Shown: positions 26,858-35,036 of the stretch, piece by piece | Numbering within the stretch: the stretch's first letter is position 1 | How the letters are laid out: each line of letters starts with the position of its first letter | NCBI RefSeq assembly: GCF_036985595.1 | Contig: NZ_BTPU01000035.1 | Span: 62,001 to 126,000 of the forward strand | Length of the DNA stretch: 64,000 bases | Direction of reading: 5' to 3' | DNA from: Vallitalea maricola | GTDB taxonomy: Bacteria > Bacillota > Clostridia > Lachnospirales > Vallitaleaceae | Program-made: the position numbers and the translations under genes | Notes under the pieces: generated by a model | What the model was told of the DNA's origin: nothing | The model's database searches: none | The model's input: the letters and a program-made list of their open reading frames with translations, nothing else

Positions 26858-27758
26858 AACAGTTGATTATTGTTTTAAACAAGGGGTAATTAATCTATTC
26901 AAAAATAGATTAATGTCCATTGCTTCTATTGGTACAATAGCGGCTTGTTTGTTCATTGTAGGCATTTTTTATATAACTGCTGCCAATATTGAATATACAT
27001 TAAAAGAAGCGGAAAGTAACTTAGGAATAGCAGTTTTTCTAAAAGAAAATATAACAGAAGCAGATATAAAAGCTATTGAAACAATGATAAGCCAAAGAGA
27101 AGAAGTAAAATCAGTTGAATACATATCACCAGAACAAGCATGGGAAGACTTTAAAAAGACAATGTACGAAAATAATGAAGACTTGCTGATTGGATTTGAT
27201 GGAGAAAATAATCCATTAAAGAACTCTGATAACTTTCAGGTATTGATAAAAGATATCAATAAGCAAGAATCATTAGTTAAGTATATTCAAACTTTGAGTG
27301 GAGTTAGAGAAATAAGACAGGAAAAGAATATCACTGAAATAATAAAAGGATTCAATAATTTCATTAACTATATGAGTATAGTACTTATTGTTATACTGAT
27401 TTTTATATCTGTTTTCCTGATTTCTAATACAGTTAGAATTGCAATATCAGTTAGAAAAAATGAAATTAACATTATGAAATATCTGGGAGCCAAAGACTTT
27501 TTTATAAAATTTCCATTTATCATAGAAGGTATGCTTATAGGGGCAATAGGTGCAATAGTACCATTAGCAGTAATATACTTTGCATATGACTATGTAATAA
27601 ATATAATTAATGAAAAATTTGTTGTGATTAATCAATTTTTATCGTTTATGAACGTAGGTCAGATATATAGTATTCTGATACCATTATCATTGATTATTGG
27701 AATAGGTATAGGTATCGTAGGAAGTAGAATTACTATAAGAAAACACTTAAGAGTATAA
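26847..27758 (+). CDS. ftsX: Cell division permease FtsX
   Basis: A 303-residue type VII-like ABC membrane protein. It has one N-terminal transmembrane helix (about 22-45), an extracellular domain of about 120 residues (SNLGIAVFLKENITEAD onward) that contacts the hydrolase partner, and three further helices (about 170-195, 220-245, 265-290). ATG at 26847 is preferred over an in-frame ATG at 26823, because AGGGGAG (26831-26837) lies 9 bases before it and the protein then starts MKLRTVDYCFKQG as in relatives. It overlaps ftsE and is followed by an EnvC/PcsB-like gene 38 bases downstream. Confidence 0.95.
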   Translation: MKLRTVDYCFKQGVINLFKNRLMSIASIGTIAACLFIVGIFYITAANIEYTLKEAESNLGIAVFLKENITEADIKAIETMISQREEVKSVEYISPEQAWEDFKKTMYENNEDLLIGFDGENNPLKNSDNFQVLIKDINKQESLVKYIQTLSGVREIRQEKNITEIIKGFNNFINYMSIVLIVILIFISVFLISNTVRIAISVRKNEINIMKYLGAKDFFIKFPFIIEGMLIGAIGAIVPLAVIYFAYDYVINIINEKFVVINQFLSFMNVGQIYSILIPLSLIIGIGIGIVGSRITIRKHLRV

Positions 27759-27796
27759 TATTTAAAAATATATTATGTAAACAATAAGGAGGCTAT

Positions 27797-28927
27797 ATGA
27801 AAAGAGTAATTAAAAATTGTTTGGTTATATTACTTTTGTTCATGATTCCAACTACAATATTTGCTTCTTCCTATAAGCAGCAGTTAGATGATTTGGAGCA
27901 ACAACAAAAAAATAGCCAAAGTTCAATCAAGGAAAATGAACAAATAATCAAAGAATTAGATGCTGATATTCAAGAGTTGGTAGGACGAATTGTACAGTTA
28001 GATAAGCAGATTGACGAATTTGATATTAAAATTAAAGATTTAGAGCAACAATTGAGTGATAAAGAAAAAGAGATTGAAGTTACTAAACAAGACTTAGCAA
28101 AAGCTAAGGAAAAAGAAGAAAAATATTTTAAACAAACTAGTGAACGTATGAAAGTAATGTATGAACAAGGAGATTCTGCTTATTTAGAGGTAGTATTAGA
28201 ATCAAAAAACTTAAGTGATCTACTTAATAGAGTAGAGTACATAAATGCATTATTAAAATATGATACAAACATGATAAAAGAATTAGAAGATATAAGAGAT
28301 GACATAGCTGCAACAGAAACTAAACTAGAAGAGGATAAGGAAAAAATTGTAGAATTAAAAGCAGAATGTGATCTTCAAAAATCAGCATTAGAAGACGTTC
28401 AAGCTACTAAAGAAAAAGAAATGGCTGTTTTGGAAAAGGATAAAAAAATTAATCAAGCAGAAATAGATGCTAAGAAAAAAGAAATGGAAGAGATAGCAAA
28501 AGCTATTGATAATATTAAGAGTAAGTTAGTTTATGCAGGTGGTAAGATGTCTTGGCCAACAAAATCACGTCGTATAACATGTCCTTTTGGTACGAGAAAG
28601 CATCCTATTACGCATGTTATTAAAAATCACACAGGAATTGATATTGGTATACCATCTGGAACATCTGTGAAAGCAGCTAGTAATGGAACTGTAGCATTTG
28701 CTGGTTATAGTAGCATATGGGGTAATTATATTTTGGTAGATCATGGAAGTGGATACGTTACTATCTATGCACATAACTCTAAATTACTAGTTAAAAAAGG
28801 ACAAAAAGTAAAAATTGGACAAACTATTGCAAAATCCGGTAACACAGGATGGTCAACAGGTCCTCACTTACATTTTGGTATTAGAAAAAATGGTGAATGG
28901 ATTAATCCAATTAACATGCTTAATTGA
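27797..28927 (+). CDS. Secreted M23 peptidoglycan hydrolase with coiled coil (EnvC/PcsB-like FtsEX partner)
   Basis: A 376-residue exported protein. A signal peptide (about 1-24, ending IFA) is followed by a long coiled coil (about residues 26-245, rich in Glu, Lys and Leu) and a C-terminal M23 metallopeptidase domain (about 255-376). Zinc-site motifs are intact: NHTGIDIG and GPHLHFGI, so unlike Gram-negative EnvC this enzyme should be catalytically active. Coiled-coil hydrolases encoded next to ftsEX are its extracellular targets, as with PcsB in streptococci and CwlO in Bacillus. A perfect terminator follows 15 bases after the stop. Confidence 0.92.
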   Translation: MKRVIKNCLVILLLFMIPTTIFASSYKQQLDDLEQQQKNSQSSIKENEQIIKELDADIQELVGRIVQLDKQIDEFDIKIKDLEQQLSDKEKEIEVTKQDLAKAKEKEEKYFKQTSERMKVMYEQGDSAYLEVVLESKNLSDLLNRVEYINALLKYDTNMIKELEDIRDDIAATETKLEEDKEKIVELKAECDLQKSALEDVQATKEKEMAVLEKDKKINQAEIDAKKKEMEEIAKAIDNIKSKLVYAGGKMSWPTKSRRITCPFGTRKHPITHVIKNHTGIDIGIPSGTSVKAASNGTVAFAGYSSIWGNYILVDHGSGYVTIYAHNSKLLVKKGQKVKIGQTIAKSGNTGWSTGPHLHFGIRKNGEWINPINMLN

Positions 28928-28942
28928 TATAAATTTTTAATT

Positions 28943-28971
28943 GCAAAAAACTGCTAATGCAGTTTTTTTGC
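28943..28971 (+). terminator. Intrinsic terminator after the M23 gene, overlapping the next promoter
   Basis: GCAAAAAACTGC (28943-28954) pairs with GCAGTTTTTTTGC (28959-28971) around TAAT; the A-run and T-run form part of the stem. The last bases of the right arm are also part of the extended -10 element at 28969-28977. Confidence 0.8.
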
Positions 28972-28977
28972 TATAAT
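28969..28977 (+). promoter_or_regulatory. Extended -10 promoter for the S41 protease gene
   Basis: TGCTATAAT is a perfect extended -10 element, 59 bases before the ATG at 29036. Its TG and C lie in the right arm of the preceding terminator. No clear -35 box. Confidence 0.45.
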
Positions 28978-29035
28978 GGAATAATACTAACTCAAATACA
29001 ATACAATATTATTAGTATAGTAAGGAGAATGTTAA

Positions 29036-30295
29036 ATGGCTGAAAGAAAAAAATTTATTTATGGATTAGTTGTTGGTATGGCTATTATTCTTATAATAAA
29101 TGTAATATATTTAGGAACATCTAGTTTGATGCATGAAGTGGAAGATAATAAAGGTGTTCAAGTTGTAAAAGAAGGATATAATACTCCAGAAGATAAAATG
29201 AAGGATATACTTAAGCTTGTAGAAGACAGATACTATCTAGAGAATTATAAAGAAGAAGAGCTATATGATAGCGCTTATGATGGATTATATAGTGGATTGC
29301 TGGATGGTTTGGATGATCCATATACTGTATATTATACAAAAAAAGAATATGAATCATTCATGGAAAGTACATCTGGGAGTTATGAAGGTATTGGTGCTGT
29401 TGTTACCTATAATGAGGAGACAAAAGAATTAATGATAGTATCACCATTCATAGGTTCACCTGCTGAAAAAGCTGGATTGCTTCCTGGAGATATAGTAAGA
29501 AAAGTTGATGACAAAAATATAAAAGGTCTTACTATGGAAGATGTAGTTGCCAACATGATTAGAGGTAAAAAAGGTACTAAGGTAACTCTAAGTATTTATA
29601 GAGAATCTGATAACTCAAATATGGATTTAGAAATAAAAAGAGATATAATCACAATGCCTACTGTATCTCATGAGATGTTAGATGACAAAATAGGGTATAT
29701 TCGTATTACTGGATTTGAAGAAGTAACTTATGATCAATTTAAAGAGGCACTTTATGACCTAGAATCACAAGAACAAAAAGGGTTGATTATTGATGTTAGA
29801 AATAATCCTGGAGGACTTTTGAATATTGTTATTGATATGGCTGACGAACTATTGCCAAAAGGATTGATTGTTTATACAGAAGATAAAAATGGTTATAGAG
29901 AACAAGCATCTTCTGATGAAGAACATAAATTCACCAAACCTTTAGTTGTATTGGCTAATGAAAATAGTGCTAGTGCATCTGAAATTTTGACAGGTGCCAT
30001 AAAAGATAGTGGTATTGGTACAGTTGTAGGAACAACCACTTTTGGTAAAGGATTGGTTCAAAGAATATTCCCATTAGAAGATGGTTCAGCAGTAAAAGTT
30101 ACTATTTCAAAATATTATACTCCTAGTGGCAATTATATACATGGAAAAGGAATTGAACCTGATGTAAAGATTGAATTGCCAGAAGAGCTAAAAAAAGAAT
30201 TGGTGATAAAGAGAGAAGAAGATACACAATTTGCAAAAGCTATTGAAGTAATGAAAGGTAAAATTGCTAAAGCAGATATGGTGAATAGTAAGTAA
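29036..30295 (+). CDS. ctpB: S41 family C-terminal processing protease (CtpA/CtpB)
   Basis: A 419-residue membrane-anchored serine protease. One N-terminal transmembrane helix (about 9-29) is followed by a PDZ domain (about 105-185, GIGAVVTYNEETKELMIV then SPAEKAGLLPGDIV) and the S41 catalytic domain. The Ser-Lys dyad is intact: Ser313 in ENSASASE and Lys338 in TFGKGL, 25 residues apart as in the family. CtpB of Bacillus processes signalling proteins in sporulation. It lies in the ftsEX neighbourhood and just upstream of a MinJ-like PDZ protein, an order seen in Bacillus subtilis too. Confidence 0.93.
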   Translation: MAERKKFIYGLVVGMAIILIINVIYLGTSSLMHEVEDNKGVQVVKEGYNTPEDKMKDILKLVEDRYYLENYKEEELYDSAYDGLYSGLLDGLDDPYTVYYTKKEYESFMESTSGSYEGIGAVVTYNEETKELMIVSPFIGSPAEKAGLLPGDIVRKVDDKNIKGLTMEDVVANMIRGKKGTKVTLSIYRESDNSNMDLEIKRDIITMPTVSHEMLDDKIGYIRITGFEEVTYDQFKEALYDLESQEQKGLIIDVRNNPGGLLNIVIDMADELLPKGLIVYTEDKNGYREQASSDEEHKFTKPLVVLANENSASASEILTGAIKDSGIGTVVGTTTFGKGLVQRIFPLEDGSAVKVTISKYYTPSGNYIHGKGIEPDVKIELPEELKKELVIKREEDTQFAKAIEVMKGKIAKADMVNSK

Positions 30296-30354
30296 AAATC
30301 AAATATATAAGAAACTGGTAAAATGGTTAATGATGTTAAAATAGGGGAGCATAT

Positions 30355-31617
30355 ATGAATCCATTGTTAGAAATAATCCATATTACACTAGTGTCTATTT
30401 CAAGAGCATTGTTCAATTTTTCATTTATATTTGTAATATGGATTCTATATCTTTTGATTAAAAAATATAAAAGTGTTAATATATATAACTTTGATAATTC
30501 AAAGACAGTTATAAGTGCCCTTGTAGAGTCCATTCTGCAAGGGATAATCATTGGTATAATTGGCAGTTTGATAATAGCTATTATCGGGCTTCCAATTAAT
30601 TTAACGTATTATTTAATATTTCTACTTCCCCTAGCTCTTATATTATCCCTTATTAATATTAGATATTTGTGTTTTTCATATGCTGCTTCTGTCATGGGCG
30701 TCTTATCATTAGTGTTTAGAGGTCAAACCATATTTGGAGTTAATTTACCTGATATTAATATTAATATCAGTGGATTGTTGGCATTGGTAGGTATATTACA
30801 TCTAATGGAAGCTATATTGATTTATTTTGTAGGAGCAGATGACCCTATACCCATTGTGGCAAAAAAAGATGGTAAAATTGTTGTAGGACATTTGATGCAA
30901 AAGTATTGGCCATTACCTATTGCAATGCTTGTATTATCAAGTGGAGGAGTGTCTAATTCAGAAATTGTTCAGATGCCAGAATGGTGGCCGTTGTTAAAAG
31001 ATATACCTAGTAATATTGGTACTTATTTCTATGGATTAATGCCTTTTGTGGGAGCTTTAGGATATAGTAGTATAACATATTGTGAGGAACCTAAAAAAAG
31101 AAGTAGAAAAACTGCTTTAAGATTGATGGTTTATAGTGTGTTATTGATTATTTTATCTATTTATTCAGTTGGTAATATTTTTCTACAGATATTAGGTACA
31201 ATTCTTATGGCTGGTATTCATGAAGGTATGATTCTGTATGAGCAATATATTGAAAGTAAAAGAGAGCCTATTTATACAGTACCTAAAAAAGGTGTAAGAG
31301 TTATGGGAGTTACTAGGGATGGTGCTGGAGACCAAATGGGTATTAGGGTTGGAGATATAATATCTAAGATTAATGGAATAAATGTTTTGAATACACGGCA
31401 GTACAGGGCGATATTAAAGAATGGTTTTACTTTCTTATGGGTGGATGTTATACACCTTGATGGAAGTATGGATACTTATGAGTTTAAGGCTTATCCTGAT
31501 GGTATTACTGATTTGAAGGTAAGATTGGTTCCGGAGAATCCTAGGATTATTTATAGACATCAGAGTGTGCAGAAGATAGGGTTGTTTCATATTATTAGAA
31601 ATAGGTTTGGGAGATAA
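30355..31617 (+). CDS. PDZ-domain polytopic membrane protein, MinJ-like
   Basis: A 420-residue protein with about eight hydrophobic helices in the first 300 residues and a C-terminal PDZ domain (about 305-385: RVMGVTRDGAGDQMGIRVGD, then IISKINGINVLN). This topology and its position directly after ctpB correspond to MinJ of Bacillus subtilis, which links DivIVA to the Min division-site system. Sequence similarity to MinJ is not obvious by eye, so the call rests on architecture and gene order. AGGGGAGC precedes the ATG. Other members are annotated simply as PDZ proteins. Confidence 0.7.
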   Translation: MNPLLEIIHITLVSISRALFNFSFIFVIWILYLLIKKYKSVNIYNFDNSKTVISALVESILQGIIIGIIGSLIIAIIGLPINLTYYLIFLLPLALILSLINIRYLCFSYAASVMGVLSLVFRGQTIFGVNLPDININISGLLALVGILHLMEAILIYFVGADDPIPIVAKKDGKIVVGHLMQKYWPLPIAMLVLSSGGVSNSEIVQMPEWWPLLKDIPSNIGTYFYGLMPFVGALGYSSITYCEEPKKRSRKTALRLMVYSVLLIILSIYSVGNIFLQILGTILMAGIHEGMILYEQYIESKREPIYTVPKKGVRVMGVTRDGAGDQMGIRVGDIISKINGINVLNTRQYRAILKNGFTFLWVDVIHLDGSMDTYEFKAYPDGITDLKVRLVPENPRIIYRHQSVQKIGLFHIIRNRFGR

Positions 31618-31642
31618 AGAGCTATTTAAAGGATTGTATGAT

Positions 31643-31765
31643 AATGATAGTAGGTAAAGAAAGATATATTTAAGTGATAACGGTAGTATGTAAGAAAGGA
31701 ATAGTTGGATAATAACGGTAGTATGTAAAAAAGATATATAGTTAGATGACAACGGTAGTATGTTA
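31643..31765. repeat. Four-copy tandem repeat, ~36-base unit
   Basis: Copies begin at about 31643 (degenerate, AATGATAGTAGGTAA), 31679, 31714 and 31751 (AACGGTAGTATGT). Spacings of 36, 35 and 37 bases are not multiples of three, so the array is not coding. The units also share an AAGAAAGATATAT-like middle. It begins 26 bases after the stop of the PDZ gene and runs directly into a nested hairpin. Confidence 0.7.
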
Positions 31766-31869
31766 GAACCATATATAATGATAATCACTTATGTTACATT
31801 TGTTGCTATTATCTGATTGGAATGTAGCAACAACCTGTAAAAGGCGTTCTTATCATTATATATGATTCT
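31765..31869. repeat. Nested inverted-repeat element between convergent genes
   Basis: Outer arms of 20 bases (31765-31784 with 31850-31869) pair with one mismatch. Inside, TTACA (31794-31798) pairs with TGTAA (31836-31840), and TTGTTGCTA (31800-31808) with TAGCAACAA (31825-31833). Total length is 105 bases, close to the elements at 9651 and 9913, but the core sequence differs. It may act as a bidirectional terminator for the convergent PDZ and pdxT genes. The remaining 95 bases to pdxT show nothing clear. Confidence 0.6.
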
Positions 31870-31964
31870 TTATATGTTGTGCCACTATGGAGAAAGTGAA
31901 AAACATAATTTTGGTGGTGGCTAAGAGGAATTATATGGTATTTATTAGTAATGATTGGGAAGAT

Positions 31965-32531
31965 TTATTTAATCATGTTAATAAAGTATTGGTGCATTCT
32001 TAGGTCGTTTGTTAGTTCAGGGTGGAAAGATGTAACTAGTATGTTATTTTGTTTGGCGGCTACTATTTTTTCGTTGACTTTGGAAAGTATTTCAACATTA
32101 TTTTGTGTGGTTTTTATATAGGGAGCTCTAATGAATATCATGGGATAGAAACCGTTTTGAACTCCTTTTATTTTTTTGTTTGTAGTGAAGCTGGATAGTT
32201 GTCTTCCGTAAGCATTTTTAACAACTTCTATATCCATTAAGGGAATATAGGTTTTATTGGAATCATGTATTTTTTTTGCTAGTATAATCATACCGGCGCA
32301 GGTTCCCCATACGGGGAGTCCATTCTTGATGACTTCGTACATTTTACCCTTAATATCAGATTCATCCAATAATTTTCCTATTGAGGTACTTTCGCCTCCG
32401 GGGATAATTAAACCGTCAATGTCATTAAAATCTTTGCTATATCTAATTTCTTTTGTTTCAATATTTAATTTTTCTAATTTATTTATATGTTCAATGTAAG
32501 CTCCTTGTAATGCTAATACGCCAATTTTCAT
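31965..32531 (-). CDS. pdxT: Pyridoxal 5'-phosphate synthase glutaminase subunit PdxT
   Basis: A 188-residue class I glutaminase that releases ammonia from glutamine and channels it to PdxS. The start is MKIGVLALQGAYIEH; the oxyanion strand is IIPGGEST; the catalytic triad is Cys78 (WGTCAGM), His170 and Glu172 (SFHPEL). It begins one base after the pdxS stop, so the two are translated together. The operon runs opposite to its neighbours on both sides. Confidence 0.97.
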   Translation of the reverse strand: MKIGVLALQGAYIEHINKLEKLNIETKEIRYSKDFNDIDGLIIPGGESTSIGKLLDESDIKGKMYEVIKNGLPVWGTCAGMIILAKKIHDSNKTYIPLMDIEVVKNAYGRQLSSFTTNKKIKGVQNGFYPMIFIRAPYIKTTQNNVEILSKVNEKIVAAKQNNILVTSFHPELTNDLRMHQYFINMIK

Positions 32532-32532
32532 G

Positions 32533-33411
32533 TTACCAGCCTCTACTTGCGAGCTTTTCTTTTTCTTCTAAGGATTCAACTGCAATTCCGCTCATTGGTT
32601 TACCTAAGTCTTCTGATAGTTTGGCTAGCTTAACTGGGTCATTATAGTAAGTTACTGCTTTGACAATGGCATCTGCTCTTTTTTCAGGATTATCTGATTT
32701 AAATATTCCAGAGCCCACGAATACGCCGTCACATCCTAATTGCATCATTAATGCGGCATCGGCAGGTGTTGCGATACCCCCTGCTGCAAAGTTGACTACT
32801 GGAAGGTGATTATTTTCATGGATGTATTTTATTAGGTCATAAGGAGCTCCCATTTCTTTTGCGGCATTCATTAGTTCTTCAGGATTCATTGAAGCTATTT
32901 TACTTATTTCGGACATCATTGTACGCATATGTTTTACTGCTTCTATAACATCTCCTGTACCTGCTTCTCCTTTGGTTCTTATCATTGAAGCTCCTTCACC
33001 AATTCGTCTTAAGGCTTCACCAAGGTTTCTTGCACCACAAACAAAAGGTACTTTGAATTTTTGTTTATCTATATGATAGAGATTATCTGCTGGTGTTAGA
33101 ACCTCACTTTCATCAATATAATCTATTTCTAATGCTTCAAGGATTTGAGCCTCAACAAAATGACCTATTCTTACTTTAGCCATAACAGGTATGGATACCG
33201 CTTTTTGTATACCTTTTATCATTTTTGGGTCAGACATTCTAGCTATACCACCATCACGTCGTATATCTGCTGGTACTCTTTCTAAAGCCATAACGGCGCA
33301 GGCCCCTGCTTTTTCTGCTATAACTGCCTGTTCTGGAGTGGTTACATCCATTATAACTCCACCTTTTAGCATTTGAGCAAGATTTTTATTTAATTCATAT
33401 CTTTCATTCAT
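32533..33411 (-). CDS. pdxS: Pyridoxal 5'-phosphate synthase subunit PdxS
   Basis: A 292-residue TIM-barrel enzyme that builds vitamin B6 (PLP) from ribose 5-phosphate, glyceraldehyde 3-phosphate and ammonia. Motifs include GGVIMDVTTPEQA with catalytic Asp22, VMAKVRIGH with Lys79 (the Schiff-base lysine), RTKGEAGTGD and FAAGGIATPADAALMMQLG. The reading frame is open for 46 more codons upstream, but the ATG at 33411 has TGGAGG about 11 bases before it and gives the standard N-terminus. PdxST is the DXP-independent route typical of Firmicutes. No PdxR-type regulator is adjacent. Confidence 0.97.
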   Translation of the reverse strand: MNERYELNKNLAQMLKGGVIMDVTTPEQAVIAEKAGACAVMALERVPADIRRDGGIARMSDPKMIKGIQKAVSIPVMAKVRIGHFVEAQILEALEIDYIDESEVLTPADNLYHIDKQKFKVPFVCGARNLGEALRRIGEGASMIRTKGEAGTGDVIEAVKHMRTMMSEISKIASMNPEELMNAAKEMGAPYDLIKYIHENNHLPVVNFAAGGIATPADAALMMQLGCDGVFVGSGIFKSDNPEKRADAIVKAVTYYNDPVKLAKLSEDLGKPMSGIAVESLEEKEKLASRGW

Positions 33412-33563
33412 ATTATATATCCTCCAATTAATTAAGTTTTCATAATCATTGAAATAATTATTATAGTAATAATATATTATAATACTGTATATTTTAAAAG
33501 GAACAGTTTGGTGTTTTTTCTGATGGTCAGTTTGTAATACTTCGAGCAAAATGAAAAAAAGTA

Positions 33564-33592
33564 TTGATATAGATTAAATTGTAATGTATACT
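33564..33592 (+). promoter_or_regulatory. Promoter of the DUF2271-TetR-nitroreductase operon
   Basis: TTGATA (33564-33569) and TATACT (33587-33592) are separated by 17 bases. The -10 box lies inside the palindrome described next. Confidence 0.6.
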
Positions 33593-33602
33593 ATCAGTAT
33601 AC
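33586..33602 (+). promoter_or_regulatory. Palindromic operator, probable TetR binding site
   Basis: GTATACTATCAGTATAC is a 17-base palindrome with perfect 7-base arms and a 3-base centre. It covers the -10 box and the expected transcription start, the geometry of a repressor operator. The operon it controls encodes a TetR regulator, so autoregulation is likely. Confidence 0.6.
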
Positions 33603-33635
33603 TTAGTAAACCAATAGTGGAGGAAGGTAGATAAA

Positions 33636-34376
33636 ATGAAAAAATACAGAAAAGCAATAAGAGTTTTAATGGTATTTGTAGTAGGGATTATTGTAATAAT
33701 AACATTGCTTAATCTAAAGGCTAACAATCAAAAAAGACGCATTACTAATTCGGGAGATATTAAGATTATATGTAACAAGGATAAGGAAGAACAATATGTA
33801 ACAATTAATATTGAAAAAGGAGTTGAATTTGCAGGTCTTTCCACAGGAATAATTAAATTTGCTGTAACGCCTCAATATGCTATATGGATTGAAGATATAG
33901 AAGGTAACTATCTAGAAACCTTGTATGTTACTGAAAAGATATCAAAAATAAAAAGGAAATCAGCTTTACCTGTTTATATGAAAATCCTATCCAATGAAGG
34001 TATAGAGGTGGATGATATATCAGGTGCAAGTATTACAAGTAGTATTAAAACTAATCCAATAAGTGTTGATGGCATTGACAGGAAAAAATTCAAGATATTT
34101 ATGGAAGTAAATAATTCATATGATTACAATGATGTGTATAAGGAAAATTTAGCTATAGGTGATAAAGGGTATAATACGGATTATTGCGGGCAGCCAGCAG
34201 TTATATATTATGCTGAAGTAGATTTAGATAAGAATAATACTTATACTTTAGAACCAATAGGACATAGTGATCCCACAGGGGAAAGCGCTAATATAATTTA
34301 TGAACTGGACTCTATAGAAGGAGCTTTAAATATTGTAAAGAAAGTAGATATTGAATTTTATAAAAGGGGTAAATAG
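33636..34376 (+). CDS. Membrane-anchored protein with DUF2271-like domain
   Basis: A 246-residue protein with one N-terminal transmembrane helix (about 9-26) and an extracellular domain. The segment PQYAIWIEDIEGNYLETLYV followed by DDISGASITSS resembles the WxxD and GATxP pattern of DUF2271 proteins, which are exported and often linked to flavin or redox proteins; the match is by eye and moderate. It is the first gene of an operon with a TetR regulator (2-base gap) and a nitroreductase, behind a palindromic operator. Function unknown; a role in sensing or handling a redox-active compound would suit the context. Confidence 0.6.
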   Translation: MKKYRKAIRVLMVFVVGIIVIITLLNLKANNQKRRITNSGDIKIICNKDKEEQYVTINIEKGVEFAGLSTGIIKFAVTPQYAIWIEDIEGNYLETLYVTEKISKIKRKSALPVYMKILSNEGIEVDDISGASITSSIKTNPISVDGIDRKKFKIFMEVNNSYDYNDVYKENLAIGDKGYNTDYCGQPAVIYYAEVDLDKNNTYTLEPIGHSDPTGESANIIYELDSIEGALNIVKKVDIEFYKRGK

Positions 34377-34378
34377 TC

Positions 34379-35008
34379 ATGTTGACAAGAGTGGAAAGAG
34401 AAAAACAAATAAGACGTGAGAGTATTATTGATTGTGCTGAAAGACTTTTTAATCTAAAAGGCTACCAGCAGACTACAATGAATGAAATAGCAATGGAATC
34501 AGAATTTACCAAAAGAACAATATATAAATATTTTACTAGTAAACAAGAAATATATTATGAAATCGCATATAGAGCATTTAAAGCATTGAAAGATTACACT
34601 GATAATATTCTTTATGAAAAAAATGTCAATGGATATGAAAAGACACTAATTTTTGCAAAACGATATGTAGAATTTCTAAGAACAAACGAGTTGTATTGTA
34701 AGATTATGTTAGAAATGAAGTCAGCACAAGTTCAATTAACTAAAGAGGAGAGTCAGTTATTTCAAGAAACAGATGCTGTAGCTAGTGAAATTATTATCGG
34801 TAAAATAATTGAAGAAGGTATAAAAGATGGGAGTATTATAAAAACTTGTACCAGTTTTGAACTTAGTTTTATGCTTTGGGGTGCTATTAGTGGAATAGTG
34901 GCTATTGCTCATAGTAAGAGGAAAATAATAGAAGAAAATACTAATAAGACATCAGATGACTTTATTTATAAATCAGTTCAAGGAATAGTAAAGACATTAA
35001 AAGCATAA
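34379..35008 (+). CDS. TetR/AcrR family transcriptional regulator
   Basis: A 209-residue repressor. The N-terminal helix-turn-helix is standard (SIIDCAERLFNLKGYQQTTM, then SEFTKRTIYKYFTSKQEIYY, residues about 13-65), followed by an all-helical ligand domain of undetermined specificity. It begins two bases after the preceding gene, with AAAGGGG upstream, so it is co-translated. The palindrome at 33586-33602 over the operon promoter is the obvious candidate operator. Confidence 0.9.
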   Translation: MLTRVEREKQIRRESIIDCAERLFNLKGYQQTTMNEIAMESEFTKRTIYKYFTSKQEIYYEIAYRAFKALKDYTDNILYEKNVNGYEKTLIFAKRYVEFLRTNELYCKIMLEMKSAQVQLTKEESQLFQETDAVASEIIIGKIIEEGIKDGSIIKTCTSFELSFMLWGAISGIVAIAHSKRKIIEENTNKTSDDFIYKSVQGIVKTLKA

Positions 35009-35036
35009 AAAATAAACTAAGGATGGTGACTTTAAT

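Noticed and set aside
31643..31765. Possible CRISPR-like array (35-37-base period)
   Set aside because: Only about 13-15 bases per unit are well conserved and the intervening parts are related to each other rather than unique; no cas genes are present.
33412..33549. 46-codon N-terminal extension of PdxS
   Set aside because: The extension is AT-rich low-complexity translation; the ATG at 33411 has a good ribosome site and the standard PdxS N-terminus.
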